Assembly (NCBI GenBank): GCA_000701625.1
Contig: JNJK01000006.1
Span: 1 to 64,000 of the forward strand
Origin: Lachnospiraceae bacterium MC2017
GTDB lineage: Bacteria > Bacillota > Clostridia > Lachnospirales > Lachnospiraceae
Length of the DNA stretch: 64,000 nt
Reading direction: 5' to 3'
Both the position numbers and the translations under genes were made by a program. The notes beneath the pieces were generated by a model. That model had not been told where the DNA came from and made no database searches. It saw only the letters and a list, made by a program, of their open reading frames with translations. Each line of letters opens with the position of its first letter. Positions within the stretch are counted from its first letter, which is position 1. This document shows positions 34,768-44,796 of the stretch, piece after piece.

Positions 34768-37700
34768 ATGCAGGAAACCTGTCTGGATAAAATCTTAAGC
34801 GGGAAGTTTGAATATGAGCATGATTCTCTGGTGTTTTCTGAAAAAAAGATCGACCTGATCATTCATCCCGGCGAAAAAGCTACAGGAACCTTCCATATCG
34901 AATCAAGCAAGGAGGGAATCCTTAGGGGAATGATCAGCACGTCCAGCCCGAGACTTGTCTGTGTCAATGCAGAAGCGGATGAAAGGACTGCTACTGTGCA
35001 GTATTCCTTTGATGCCAGTGGTCTGGAACCCGGCAATGTCGTCAGGGGAGTCATTTTCGTAATTTCCGATGCAGGTGAATACCGTCTTCCATTTTCTGTA
35101 AGTGTAGTGAGAAACTATCTGGATTCAGAAGAAGGAAGGATAAGAAATCTTTTTCACTTTACAAATCTCGCACGTCGTAGTTTTGATGAGGCTGTCAGAG
35201 TTTTTTATTCACGTTCTTTTTCGGAGATATTTCAGGATTCTGACCGGAGATTTCTGAATGAGTACCGTCTGTATTCGGTGGTACCCGGCTCTGCAGCAAA
35301 TATGGAACAGTTTCTCATTGCTGTCCACAAAAAATCACCCGTTGTTTTTTCTACCGATGTCGCAAAGATAGAAATGACGGATGTGAGTGATGACATAGAG
35401 GGTGAAATAAAGATAAGAAAATCCGGGTGGGGTTACATTCATCTGGACATTGATTGCGATGGAGACTTTATACGTGCGGAAAGGTATGAATATTCGGCGG
35501 AAGATTTTAGTGGAGATCTGCTGACAATTCCGTATCAGATAAAATATTCGGATCTTCATGCAGGAAAGAATCTTGGAAGTTTGACGATTTCTTGTACAGG
35601 AACAGTGATCGTCATTCCGTTTACCATCGTATGCTCATCATCAGAAAATTCACAAGAGAAACTTGATAAGCGGCGTAAGCAGCATATAATTCTGGAACTC
35701 ATGCGTACATATATGCAGTTCAGAACTCATCGTATAGATGTGAAAAAATGGTGCAGTCGTTCTATGACTCTTACAGAAAAGCTGCTTAGAGATGATGAGC
35801 GGGATATGGAAGCCAGACTTTATATGGCTCAGATCCTCTTGGCAGAGGGGAGAAATCGTGAAGCTGGTTTTATATTGGAGCATGTCAGAAATAATCTTTC
35901 ACTTGGGGGAATGCCGGTAGAATACACGGGATATTGTGATTATCTGGAAGCACTGCTTAACAGAGATCCTGATATCGTAAAGAGCCGCTCAGAGAGTGTT
36001 AGAGAAATGCTCAGGAAAAATCCCGGATCTATGCGTCTCACCTGGCTGACACTTTACCTTGATGAGTCAGTAGCAGGAGATACAGAAACCCGACTGGCTC
36101 TTATCCGCAAAGCATTTGAAAACGGAAGCCGCAGTCCATTGCTGTATATAGAAGCATTGGCGGCATTGAAAGACTGGCCGGAGTCCTGGGATGTGATGGA
36201 CGATTTTTACATTCAGACTCTTTGGTGGGGCGTACGTAATGGAGTGATGTATGAATCATTGGTTTCAAGGATGGTATATCTGACATTACGTAAGGATGGA
36301 TATTCAAAGATTCTTATCCGTGTACTGAAAGCCTACTATGATACTTTCCATACAGAAGAAATTCCGGAAGCGGTATGTACGCTTCTGATTCGTAATGCGA
36401 GATATGGAAAAGAAGAATTTGGATGGTATTCGATAGGAGTAGAGAAGTCATTTAAGGTAACGAGACTATATGAATCGTATCTTAATTCTGTTCCGTTGGA
36501 CTATGATCAGCTTCTCCCACGTCAGGTTCTTCTGTATTTTGGAATGAAGTCAGGTGTCTCTGATGAGAGGATGGCATTGTTATATGCCAATATGATACGT
36601 AATCAGAGCAGAACGGCAGATCTGTTAAAGGAAAATAGTGAGAAGATACTGCAATTTGCAACACGTGTTGCAGAGCAAAATGTGTTGAGCAAAAACATGT
36701 CAGTGGTATACGAATATGCAGCTTCTCTTAAAGAACCTGAAAATAAGGACGAGTTTGAAAAAGCAATCGCTCCGGTGATTTTCCGCCACAGGATCCGAAT
36801 ACCGGATAAGAGAGTTCGAAATATTATAGTGGCGGAGGAAGGAATAATCCCGTTAAAGAAAGCACCGGTAAATGAAGGCCGTGCATATATCTCGATCTAT
36901 GGTACGGAATATTCGCTGGCATTTGAGTATGCGGATGGACGTCTTTCTGTTCCGAGTCCTGCTTTGAAGGATCGTCAGATGCTTAATCCGGCACATTTTG
37001 TTCATGCACTTACAAATTTTGGAACAGATCGTGCAGGTATCGCGTTTTATATCTGCGGTATCGGACGCAGGGCAGCATCAGTAAACGAATTCAATGTAGA
37101 TTCTGCCCGGACTCTTGTATCTTCAGATCAGATAGAACCGGAGATACGTGAAGAGTTTAGACGCGAGCTCATGAGATTTCTATATGAGCAGGACAGGATC
37201 GATGAACTCTATGAGCTTTTGGCAGATGCTCCTATAAAAGAATTCAGCAGTCATACCCGTTCAGAACTTGTTCGATATATGGTTATCTGTGGGATGCATC
37301 GCAATGCTTATGAATGTGTGACGACCTGCGGACCGGAAGGAGTAGATCCAAAGATCCTTGTCCGTCTCGTAAGCCGTATGATACAGGAGGGAGTAAATAC
37401 TGAGGATCCAAGACTATTGGATCTGTGCTTTATGGTTTTCCGGGCCGGAAAATATGATGAGGCAATGTTGAACTTCCTTTGCGGAAATTTCCATGGTACA
37501 GTACGTGATATGCGTGATATCTGGAAAGCATCCGTAGGATTTGATGTAGATGTAATGACGATCGAGGAGCGTATTCTTAATCAGATGCTCTATGCAAGAT
37601 CTTTTGTAGGTGAAAAAGATGAGATTTTTGCAGATTACTGCAAGAGAGGCGGCAGGCAGAAGCTTATAAGGGCATTCCTCGATTACAGTTCATATGAGTA

Positions 37701-38337
37701 CTTTGTAAAGGACAGGATAACTTCAGCTGAGATATTTGATTCTATTCTCAGGAGACTTAGAGAAGGGGAGCAGATGTCTGAAATCTGCGCGCTGGCTCTT
37801 ACAAAGTATGCCGCTGATTCGAAAAGAGCTTCGGATTCACTTAGGAAAGAATTGGCTGATGTGGTTTCTTCGCTTATGGAACGCGGACTGATGTTTGAAT
37901 ATTTTAGAAATTACAGGAAATATGTTTCTGCTCTGGCGTTGTTTAGCGATAGAACATTTATAGAGTATAAGGCCAGCCCGAGGTGCAAGGTGGTACTTCA
38001 TTCCTTGATATCCGGGGAAGGAGAGAGTGTAGACGAGTATAGAAAAGAAGATATGCCTAATATGTATGAGGGCATATATTCCGAAAATATGGTCCTTTTT
38101 TTTGGTGAGACGCTTCAGTATTATGTGACTGAAGAAATCGATGGAAGGTCAAACCTTACGGAAAGCAGGAGTATAGAAAGAGATGTCACTCGTCTGGATC
38201 GTAATGATTCCAGGTATGACCTGATCAATGACATGCTTGTTTGCCAGTCGGTCGGTGATATAGAAAGTCTCAGAGGGCTAATGGAGCAGTATATAAATAA
38301 ATCGGAGATCGTGTCGGAAGTATTTCGGCTTAGATAA
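34768..38337 (+). CDS. DUF5717-type large protein, Ig-like domains plus alpha-solenoid
   Basis: The 1189-residue cytoplasmic protein has no signal peptide. Residues 20-110 and about 200-290 look like two beta-sandwich domains (IIHPGEKATGTFHIES, later EGEIKIRKSGWGYIHL). From about 310 to the end it is helical with TPR-like or solenoid repeats. I recall this as the DUF5717 family, found in Lachnospiraceae together with a DUF5716 protein; function is unknown. It opens a four-gene operon, with the next start 12 nt after its stop. GGGGGAAAT precedes the ATG. Its likely role is a scaffold for its operon partners. Confidence 0.7.
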   Translation: MQETCLDKILSGKFEYEHDSLVFSEKKIDLIIHPGEKATGTFHIESSKEGILRGMISTSSPRLVCVNAEADERTATVQYSFDASGLEPGNVVRGVIFVISDAGEYRLPFSVSVVRNYLDSEEGRIRNLFHFTNLARRSFDEAVRVFYSRSFSEIFQDSDRRFLNEYRLYSVVPGSAANMEQFLIAVHKKSPVVFSTDVAKIEMTDVSDDIEGEIKIRKSGWGYIHLDIDCDGDFIRAERYEYSAEDFSGDLLTIPYQIKYSDLHAGKNLGSLTISCTGTVIVIPFTIVCSSSENSQEKLDKRRKQHIILELMRTYMQFRTHRIDVKKWCSRSMTLTEKLLRDDERDMEARLYMAQILLAEGRNREAGFILEHVRNNLSLGGMPVEYTGYCDYLEALLNRDPDIVKSRSESVREMLRKNPGSMRLTWLTLYLDESVAGDTETRLALIRKAFENGSRSPLLYIEALAALKDWPESWDVMDDFYIQTLWWGVRNGVMYESLVSRMVYLTLRKDGYSKILIRVLKAYYDTFHTEEIPEAVCTLLIRNARYGKEEFGWYSIGVEKSFKVTRLYESYLNSVPLDYDQLLPRQVLLYFGMKSGVSDERMALLYANMIRNQSRTADLLKENSEKILQFATRVAEQNVLSKNMSVVYEYAASLKEPENKDEFEKAIAPVIFRHRIRIPDKRVRNIIVAEEGIIPLKKAPVNEGRAYISIYGTEYSLAFEYADGRLSVPSPALKDRQMLNPAHFVHALTNFGTDRAGIAFYICGIGRRAASVNEFNVDSARTLVSSDQIEPEIREEFRRELMRFLYEQDRIDELYELLADAPIKEFSSHTRSELVRYMVICGMHRNAYECVTTCGPEGVDPKILVRLVSRMIQEGVNTEDPRLLDLCFMVFRAGKYDEAMLNFLCGNFHGTVRDMRDIWKASVGFDVDVMTIEERILNQMLYARSFVGEKDEIFADYCKRGGRQKLIRAFLDYSSYEYFVKDRITSAEIFDSILRRLREGEQMSEICALALTKYAADSKRASDSLRKELADVVSSLMERGLMFEYFRNYRKYVSALALFSDRTFIEYKASPRCKVVLHSLISGEGESVDEYRKEDMPNMYEGIYSENMVLFFGETLQYYVTEEIDGRSNLTESRSIERDVTRLDRNDSRYDLINDMLVCQSVGDIESLRGLMEQYINKSEIVSEVFRLR

Positions 38338-38348
38338 AAACGAAACGA

Positions 38349-39614
38349 ATGGAAATAATAGAAAAGAAAAAGGTTGTTTTCGGAATAGATCTTACTGAAG
38401 ATACAGCACAAATATCATATTGCTTTGGGCCAGAGGAAGAAGTGAAAACAGAGCGGATCGGAGCTGAGGAGGAAAACTTCGCTTTTCCGGTAGCTGCTTT
38501 CCGCCTGAAAAACGGAAACAGGTTTGTGTTTGGTTACAAGGCGATTGAGGAAGCAGAAAAAAATGGTTCTGAACCTGTGGATCATTTTTTGAGTGCGGCG
38601 CTTGAGGGAAATAAGCTCTATGACGAAGTTGGGGAAATAGATCCGACGGATCTTATTGGAAGTTTTTTGTCATGGCTCCTCAGGGTTCCGTTGGAAACAG
38701 TTGATGCAGAACCGATAGCACTAGTGGTTTCGGTGTCTGAAGTTACTGAATTGTTGCCGGGAATCCTCTGTCAGGCTATTCATCAGGCGGGAATCCGGAT
38801 ACCTGAGGTAAGGTTCGTAAGTCATGCGGAGAGTTTTTATTATTATGCAATGAGTCAGCCGGTGGAGTTATGGAGAAACGGAGTTATCCTCTTTGACTAT
38901 GATGATGAGCATTTTGAGTATCGCCGCCTTGTCATAGACGGAAGAACAAGACCGGCTATCGTGACTACAGAAGGTCGTAAATGTCCGGAAATGCTACCGT
39001 TTCTTTCAGGCCAGCCTGAGCATATGGACAGTGTTTTTTTGGAAATAGCAGAGGAGGCGTTGAGGAAAGAGATGCCGTCTGTTATTTATCTTACCGGAAA
39101 GAGGTTTGAGGTGCGTTGGGAAAGAGAAACACTTCGGTTTCTTTGCGGCAGGGGCAGAGTGTTTCAGGGGCAGAATCTCTACAGTAAAGGTGCATGTCAT
39201 GCAGCCATGGACGCGGTTTTCTGGAGCAGACTTTCCAGGAGATATCTTTTTCTTGATGATGACAGCCTGAAGCAAAACATCAGTATAAGGTGTGTGAGTG
39301 CTATCGGCAGAGAAACACAGTTACCGGTTATAGATGCGGGTATAAGCTGGTACAATGCGGAGTCGCATATTGAGGTCCTTCTGGGAACAGACAGAGAAGT
39401 CACTGTGGTACTTACCGGAATGATGGATGGTTCTGAGAGAAATGTAGTTCTCCGCCTTGACTGGATGCCGGAAAGGCCGGACAGAGCCAGCCGTATCGGT
39501 ATGGATTTTAGGTTTATCGAGAAAGAACGGCTGGAAGTGACCATCACGGATCTTGGTTTTGGAGATCTCTTCAAATCCTCAGGACTTAGGGAGACTGAGA
39601 GGATCACATTATAA
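38349..39614 (+). CDS. DUF5716-type protein with actin/Hsp70-like ATPase fold
   Basis: The 421-residue protein opens with KKVVFGIDLTEDTAQISY, which resembles the phosphate-1 loop of the actin/Hsp70/hexokinase superfamily. A phosphate-2-like segment (WRNGVILFDYDDEHFEYRRL) follows near residue 180, then the IYLTGKRF adenosine-like segment. The C-terminal quarter looks beta-rich. This suggests a nucleotide-dependent clamp or filament-type protein working with the DUF5717 solenoid, but ATPase activity is only inferred from these motifs. The gene is in tight operon context and of normal frame throughout. Confidence 0.65.
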   Translation: MEIIEKKKVVFGIDLTEDTAQISYCFGPEEEVKTERIGAEEENFAFPVAAFRLKNGNRFVFGYKAIEEAEKNGSEPVDHFLSAALEGNKLYDEVGEIDPTDLIGSFLSWLLRVPLETVDAEPIALVVSVSEVTELLPGILCQAIHQAGIRIPEVRFVSHAESFYYYAMSQPVELWRNGVILFDYDDEHFEYRRLVIDGRTRPAIVTTEGRKCPEMLPFLSGQPEHMDSVFLEIAEEALRKEMPSVIYLTGKRFEVRWERETLRFLCGRGRVFQGQNLYSKGACHAAMDAVFWSRLSRRYLFLDDDSLKQNISIRCVSAIGRETQLPVIDAGISWYNAESHIEVLLGTDREVTVVLTGMMDGSERNVVLRLDWMPERPDRASRIGMDFRFIEKERLEVTITDLGFGDLFKSSGLRETERITL

Positions 39615-39624
39615 GGATGAGTTT

Positions 39625-40446
39625 ATGGTTTATCAATGCGTTGGGCAGAGAGCTTCGTCACCTTTTCATATGAAAGGGGCGGGACTGGGGATTTATTCTC
39701 TGGAAGAACTGCTTTTCTACATTAGGGAAAATGTATTTATGATAGATTCTTCGCTTATGAGTGAAGAATTTGTAAAATTTGTGCGATGTGAGCTTTGTCT
39801 TTCATCCCTTGCAGACAAACTCGCTGAGATAATGAATAATGATGGCGATCTTTCAGCGTTTGTTGAGTGCCTGTTTAAGGCATCTGACTTTGTATCGGGA
39901 ACAGAACTCGTGACCATACTGGGAGCACTGGCAGTTACGGATCGCCTGAGCAGTCACGAAAAACACAAGATCCGCGGAGATTTTTTAATGAAATGCGGAC
40001 ATACATCCCGCGCGGTCATGGAGTACTATTCGGCATTACAGGATATGGACAGGAACAGTATGCCGGAGGAGTCAGCCAGACTTTGCAATAATATCGGTGT
40101 AGGTTGTGCCGAGATGTTTTTATTCAGTCGTGCAGCTGATTACTTTGAAGAATCATATCGGTTAAAACCGGATGAGGAAACAGAAACAGAGTTACTGGTT
40201 GCGAGAAAATTATCTTTATCAGATGATGAGTATGAGAAATATTTAGCAGGCAGAGGTGTTTCTAAAGAAACTGCGGTGAAAGTGGAGCAGCTGCTGAAGC
40301 ACGCCGAAACAAAGGTTATCAGAAGGCGTGATGCCCGTATGGTACGGAATGCAGAGAACCGCAGGAAAAATGGAGACAGTTTTGGGGAGAGCAAAGTACT
40401 GTCAGAAGTTCTTGAGCTCTGGAAGAATGAGTACAGAAGAATATGA
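39625..40446 (+). CDS. TPR-like helical protein of the DUF5717 operon
   Basis: The 273-residue soluble protein begins MVYQCVGQRASSPFHMKG. It is mostly helical, with a TPR-like pair around residues 130-195 (DFLMKCGHTSRAVMEYYSAL; NNIGVGCAEMFLFSRAADYF). A basic stretch (VIRRRDARMVRNAENRR) lies before the end. I chose ATG 39625 because AAGGA lies 7 nt upstream and the preceding gene ends at 39614; the longer open frame reads back through that gene. Its TGA overlaps the next ATG by 4 nt. The function is unknown; it is likely an adaptor. Confidence 0.65.
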   Translation: MVYQCVGQRASSPFHMKGAGLGIYSLEELLFYIRENVFMIDSSLMSEEFVKFVRCELCLSSLADKLAEIMNNDGDLSAFVECLFKASDFVSGTELVTILGALAVTDRLSSHEKHKIRGDFLMKCGHTSRAVMEYYSALQDMDRNSMPEESARLCNNIGVGCAEMFLFSRAADYFEESYRLKPDEETETELLVARKLSLSDDEYEKYLAGRGVSKETAVKVEQLLKHAETKVIRRRDARMVRNAENRRKNGDSFGESKVLSEVLELWKNEYRRI

Positions 40447-41651
40447 AGATTACAGAATGGTTTCGCAGTAAATTGAAAAATCCGTTTCGGACTTCGGCTG
40501 AAAAGGATGGAGATGCAGCTGATGTAGATCGTGATGAAATACGTGAGGAGAATGCACCTCTTCGCAGATCTTCTATTGATATACGTGACAAGGAGCAGCG
40601 GGACAGATATATATCTAATTGCTGCGAGCAGATGATCGAGGCTACAGAAGAAGTTGAGAAGGCGACGATGGAGTATCGTCTTGTCACTGAGTATCTGAAA
40701 GATATGGAGGCGATCGACAATCTTCCCTCTGATATCAGGAATCCTATAAATTCGACGGCAGAGCGGATCATTAATCTTGACAGACAGTCACGTGCGAATC
40801 AGAAAAGCCTTGGAAAGATCTCAGAGTCCCAGTATATGCTCATGAACCGTTATGAACGCGATGTTCCAATGGATATAGAAAAGATTCGGCAAAATGAAGA
40901 ATATCGTGAGCTTGTAAGGGGAGATATGCAAAAGCTTGAAAGTGAAAAGGCTGTCAATTCTTTCCGTGCCCGTGAGCTGCGTCTTACGATAAGAAATATG
41001 AGAAATATGGTAGGGATCACGCTGGCTTTTGGGGTGCTGCTGATCTTTTTACTCTGCATACTTCAGTTTGTGATGGAGCTGGATGCAACCGTGGGATTTT
41101 TTGTTACGGCAGCAGTTGCAGCTGCAGCATTTACAGCGGAATATGTGAACTATGCAGGTGCTGCAGCACAGCTCAGAAAGACGGAGCATTACCTTAATGC
41201 AGTAGTATCAAAGCAAAATAAGGTAAAGGTTCGATATGTCAATACTACGAACCTTTTGGAATATGAATATCGTAAATATCATATAAATGTTTCTAATGAG
41301 CTGGTTTATTATTGGGATAATTATCTGGAAGAAAAGAAGGCAAGACAGGCTCTTGAACGAAATGATTCGGAAATTGCAGAAGAAAAGAAGAGTCTGGTAA
41401 AACAGCTTCGTAAAGCACAGATCCATGATCCGAATGTATGGGTAAACCAGTGTGAGGCGTTGGTTAATCCTAAGGAAATGGTGGAAGTGCGTCATGACCT
41501 GATCGTTCGCAGGCAGTCTTTAAGAAAGCGCGTAGAATACAATACCGAAAACCGTGATCAGTCTAAGGATGAAATAAATTCGATTGTTCATGATTATCCT
41601 GAATACGGTCGTGAGATATTGGCAATAGTGTCAAAATATGACCAACAGTGA
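40443..41651 (+). CDS. two-TM coiled-coil membrane protein of the DUF5717 operon
   Basis: The 402-residue protein starts with an amphipathic, basic N-terminus (MKITEWFRSKLKNPF). A long charged coiled coil (about 50-180) leads to two adjacent membrane helices (about 190-212 and 218-238: ITLAFGVLLIFLLCIL and GFFVTAAVAAAAF), and a second coiled-coil region (about 245-400) follows. Both soluble arms lie on the same side, giving a hairpin that could anchor the other three proteins to the membrane. It overlaps the TPR-like gene by 4 nt. No family with known function was recognised. Confidence 0.65.
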   Translation: MKITEWFRSKLKNPFRTSAEKDGDAADVDRDEIREENAPLRRSSIDIRDKEQRDRYISNCCEQMIEATEEVEKATMEYRLVTEYLKDMEAIDNLPSDIRNPINSTAERIINLDRQSRANQKSLGKISESQYMLMNRYERDVPMDIEKIRQNEEYRELVRGDMQKLESEKAVNSFRARELRLTIRNMRNMVGITLAFGVLLIFLLCILQFVMELDATVGFFVTAAVAAAAFTAEYVNYAGAAAQLRKTEHYLNAVVSKQNKVKVRYVNTTNLLEYEYRKYHINVSNELVYYWDNYLEEKKARQALERNDSEIAEEKKSLVKQLRKAQIHDPNVWVNQCEALVNPKEMVEVRHDLIVRRQSLRKRVEYNTENRDQSKDEINSIVHDYPEYGREILAIVSKYDQQ

Positions 41652-41666
41652 ATAGTCTGTAAAATG

Positions 41667-41712
41667 ATAACTGTTCACACGTAAACGAAGCATTTGCTGT
41701 GGAGTTCACGAT
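41667..41712. mobile_element. partial copy of the MITE-like repeat
   Basis: ATAACTGTTCACACGTAAAC and the following GTGGAGTTCACG match the left part of the copy at 34600, including the CGTAAAC stem (its partner here is GTTCACG, 6/7). No right end is visible, so the copy is truncated. It lies upstream of the purF promoter. Confidence 0.5.
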
Positions 41713-41749
41713 AAAATGATTTAATACGTTGAATCATTATAGTTTTTCG

Positions 41750-41778
41750 TTGCATGGATTTTAGCTGTGATATATAAT
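41750..41778 (+). promoter_or_regulatory. sigma-A promoter of purF
   Basis: TTGCAT at 41750-41755 is 17 nt from TATAAT at 41773-41778. The transcript would have a leader of about 125 nt. No guanine-riboswitch core or PurR-box pair was recognised in it. Confidence 0.65.
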
Positions 41779-41909
41779 AATCAACGTTGTTTCGACTGGA
41801 TCTATTCTGAACGATGTTTCCGCTGACATACGTTCCAGGGTTCAGTTACAGGCTCTTTGTTTTTTGGTGTGTTTATGCTTGGCGGGCAGGCACATCATGG
41901 GGAAAATGA

Positions 41910-43331
41910 ATGGATTTTGACAGACTGGGTGAGGAGTGCGGCGTATTCGGAATCTATGATTTCGATGGAAATGATGTCGCGCAGACAGTTTACTATGGTC
42001 TTTATGCTCTTCAGCACAGAGGCCAGGAAAGTGCAGGTATTGCGGTCAAGGATACAAATGGCGCCAGAGGCGTTGTATCCAGCGTGAAAAACATGGGACT
42101 TGTCAGTGAGGCAATTGATAGTGAAAGTCTTCAAAAGCTTCACGGAGATCTCGGTGTAGGTCATGTCAGATACTCAACTGCAGGTGCATCCACAAGAGAA
42201 AATGCACAGCCGTTGGTATTGAACTATGTTAAAGGAACTCTTGCATTAGCTCATAATGGTAATCTGGTTAATTTTCCGGAACTTCGCAGAGAACTGGAAT
42301 ATACCGGTGCTATCTTTCAGACGACGATCGATTCAGAGGTCATCGCCTATTATATTGCAAGAGAAAGACTCAATTCTAAAAATGCAGAGGAAGCATTCCG
42401 GAAGGCGTGTTCCAGATTAGTCGGTGCATTTTCTATTGTAGTAGCAAGTCCGAGAAAACTCATGGGCGCAAGAGATCCATGGGGGTTCAGACCTCTTGTT
42501 ATCGGTAAGAGAGGTAATTCCTGGATCCTTACATCTGAAACTTCTGCTCTTGATACTATCGGTGCAGAATATGTCAGAGATGTGGAGCCGGGCGAAGTCG
42601 TTTCCATTTCTAAGGAAAACGGTATCCAGTCAGATCGCACGCTTTGTATAGAACCGTCTAAGCGTGGTCACTGTATCTTTGAATATATCTATTTTGCAAG
42701 ACCTGATTCGGTGATCGATAATATCAGCGTATATCAGGCACGTATCCAGGCAGGAAGATTTCTGGCTATGGATTCACCCATCGAAGCCGATGTAGTTATC
42801 GGTGTTCCGGAGTCCGGAAACGTAGCTGCGATGGGATATGCACTTCAATCAGGAATTCCCTATGGTATAGGATTTTACAAAAATGGATACGTTGGACGTA
42901 CCTTCATAAAACCTAAGCAGAAAGCCAGGGAAAATGCTGTTGAGATCAAGCTGAATCCGATCAGGGAAGCTGTTAGCGGCAAGAAAGTCATAATGGTGGA
43001 TGACTCCATCGTTCGTGGTACTACAAGTGATCAGATCGTAGAGATGCTTAGAAAAGCAGGTGCTACTGAGGTTCATATGATGGTCAGTTCGCCGCCGTTC
43101 CTGCATCCTTGCTTTTTCGGTACAGATGTGCCGGCAGAGGATCAGCTTATAGCGACAGGAAAAAATGTTGAGGAAATCCGTCAGATCATAGGTGCTGATT
43201 CCTTGAATTATTTAAGAGTCGAGAGACTTCCTGAGTTGGTAAATGGAATGGCTATCTGTGATGGCTGCTTCAGCGGTCATTATCCGGTTGATCCGCCGAA
43301 AGAAGATATCCGTGGTAGTTTTGAAAAGTAA
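41910..43331 (+). CDS. purF: amidophosphoribosyltransferase
   Basis: The 473-residue enzyme catalyses the first step of purine synthesis (PRPP plus glutamine to phosphoribosylamine). It begins with a short propeptide, MDFDRLGEE, ahead of the nucleophile Cys10 (CGVFGIY). The PRPP loop is MVDDSIVRGTT. Cysteines in RGHCIFEYI, LHPCFFGTD and CDGCFSGH match the four ligands of the 4Fe-4S cluster of Bacillus-type PurF, so the oxygen-sensitive form is present. GGGGA lies 6 nt before the ATG. The purB gene follows after 13 nt. Confidence 0.95.
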   Translation: MDFDRLGEECGVFGIYDFDGNDVAQTVYYGLYALQHRGQESAGIAVKDTNGARGVVSSVKNMGLVSEAIDSESLQKLHGDLGVGHVRYSTAGASTRENAQPLVLNYVKGTLALAHNGNLVNFPELRRELEYTGAIFQTTIDSEVIAYYIARERLNSKNAEEAFRKACSRLVGAFSIVVASPRKLMGARDPWGFRPLVIGKRGNSWILTSETSALDTIGAEYVRDVEPGEVVSISKENGIQSDRTLCIEPSKRGHCIFEYIYFARPDSVIDNISVYQARIQAGRFLAMDSPIEADVVIGVPESGNVAAMGYALQSGIPYGIGFYKNGYVGRTFIKPKQKARENAVEIKLNPIREAVSGKKVIMVDDSIVRGTTSDQIVEMLRKAGATEVHMMVSSPPFLHPCFFGTDVPAEDQLIATGKNVEEIRQIIGADSLNYLRVERLPELVNGMAICDGCFSGHYPVDPPKEDIRGSFEK

Positions 43332-43344
43332 AAAGGAGACCAGA

Positions 43345-44796
43345 ATGTCAACAGATCGTTACACAAGCCCGCTTTCTGAGCGTTACGCATCAAAGGAAAT
43401 GCAGTATATTTTTTCGCAGGACAAGAAATTCCGTACATGGAGAAAGCTCTGGATCGCTCTTGCCGAGACTGAGATGGAACTGGGACTTCCGGAAGTAACG
43501 CAGGAAATGATAGATGAATTAAAAGAGCATCAGGATGACATAAACTATGATGTAGCCCGTGAGAGAGAAAAGATAGTTCGTCATGATGTTATGAGCCATG
43601 TTTATGCCTATGGACAGCAGTGTCCGAAGGCTGCAGGTATCATCCACCTCGGAGCTACCAGCTGCTATGTAGGTGATAATACAGATATCATTATCATGAA
43701 CGAGGCTCTTGAGCTTGTAAAAAAGAAGCTTGTAAATGTTATCCGTGAGCTTTCAAAGTTTGCAGATCAATATAAGGCTCTGCCTACGCTTGCCTTTACT
43801 CATTTTCAGCCGGCGCAGCCTACAACAGTAGGTAAGAGAGCTACACTTTGGCTTCAGGAATTTACCATGGATCTGGAGGATCTTGAGTATGTCCAGTCTA
43901 CTCTTAAGCTTCTTGGTTCAAAGGGAACAACCGGAACACAGGCAAGTTTCCTCGAACTTTTCCATGGTGATCAGGAGCGTATAGACAAGATAGATCCTAC
44001 TATCGCGAAGAAGATGGGCTTTGATTCCTGCTATGCAGTGTCTGGTCAGACTTATTCAAGAAAGGTAGATACAAGAGTACTTAATGTACTTGCCGGAATA
44101 GCTGCAACAAGTCATAAGATGAGTAATGATATCCGTCTCCTTCAGCATCTTAAGGAAGTTGAGGAACCGTTTGAAAAGACACAGATTGGTTCATCTGCAA
44201 TGGCGTATAAGAGAAATCCCATGCGTTCTGAGCGAATTGCATCACTTTCCCGTTACGTAATGGTTGATGTTCTCAATCCGGCTATTACAAGCGCTGTACA
44301 GTGGTTTGAGAGAACTCTCGATGATTCTGCAAATAAGCGTCTTTCTGTTCCGGAAGGATTCCTTGCGACGGATGGTATCCTTGACCTTGATCTGAATGTT
44401 GTTGATGGTCTGGTAGTATATCCGAAAGTAATTGAGAAGCATCTCCGCGCAGAGCTTCCGTTCATGGCTACAGAGAACATCATGATGCACTGTGTTGAAC
44501 TTGGCGGAAATCGTCAGGAGCTTCATGAGGCTATCAGAGAGGATTCTATGATAGCAGGACGTCACGTAAAGGAAGAGGGTCTCGACAATGATCTGCTGGA
44601 GATCATTGCAGCAGATCCACGTATCGGAGGAAGATTCAACCTCTCTAAGGAGGATCTGGAAAAGAATCTGGAACCTTCCAAGTATACCGGTCGTTCGGAG
44701 ATTCAGGTGGATGCATTCCTTAAGAATGTTGTAAATCCTATACTTGAGAAGCATAAGGATCTTCTGGATGATACAAAAACAGAAATTAATGTTTAA
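43345..44796 (+). CDS. purB: adenylosuccinate lyase
   Basis: The 483-residue member of the fumarase/aspartase superfamily acts twice in purine synthesis (SAICAR to AICAR, adenylosuccinate to AMP). It has the signature loop SSAMAYKRNPMRSER at about residue 275, the His-containing HLGATSCYVGDN, and GTTGTQASFLE. The start ATG 43345 follows AAAAGGAG by 7 nt; the open frame extends further up but overlaps purF. The length suits the longer PurB form. Confidence 0.95.
   Translation: MSTDRYTSPLSERYASKEMQYIFSQDKKFRTWRKLWIALAETEMELGLPEVTQEMIDELKEHQDDINYDVAREREKIVRHDVMSHVYAYGQQCPKAAGIIHLGATSCYVGDNTDIIIMNEALELVKKKLVNVIRELSKFADQYKALPTLAFTHFQPAQPTTVGKRATLWLQEFTMDLEDLEYVQSTLKLLGSKGTTGTQASFLELFHGDQERIDKIDPTIAKKMGFDSCYAVSGQTYSRKVDTRVLNVLAGIAATSHKMSNDIRLLQHLKEVEEPFEKTQIGSSAMAYKRNPMRSERIASLSRYVMVDVLNPAITSAVQWFERTLDDSANKRLSVPEGFLATDGILDLDLNVVDGLVVYPKVIEKHLRAELPFMATENIMMHCVELGGNRQELHEAIREDSMIAGRHVKEEGLDNDLLEIIAADPRIGGRFNLSKEDLEKNLEPSKYTGRSEIQVDAFLKNVVNPILEKHKDLLDDTKTEINV

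Noticed and set aside
41779-41909. Purine (guanine) riboswitch in the purF leader
   Set aside because: The conserved three-way-junction core sequences of purine aptamers are not found.
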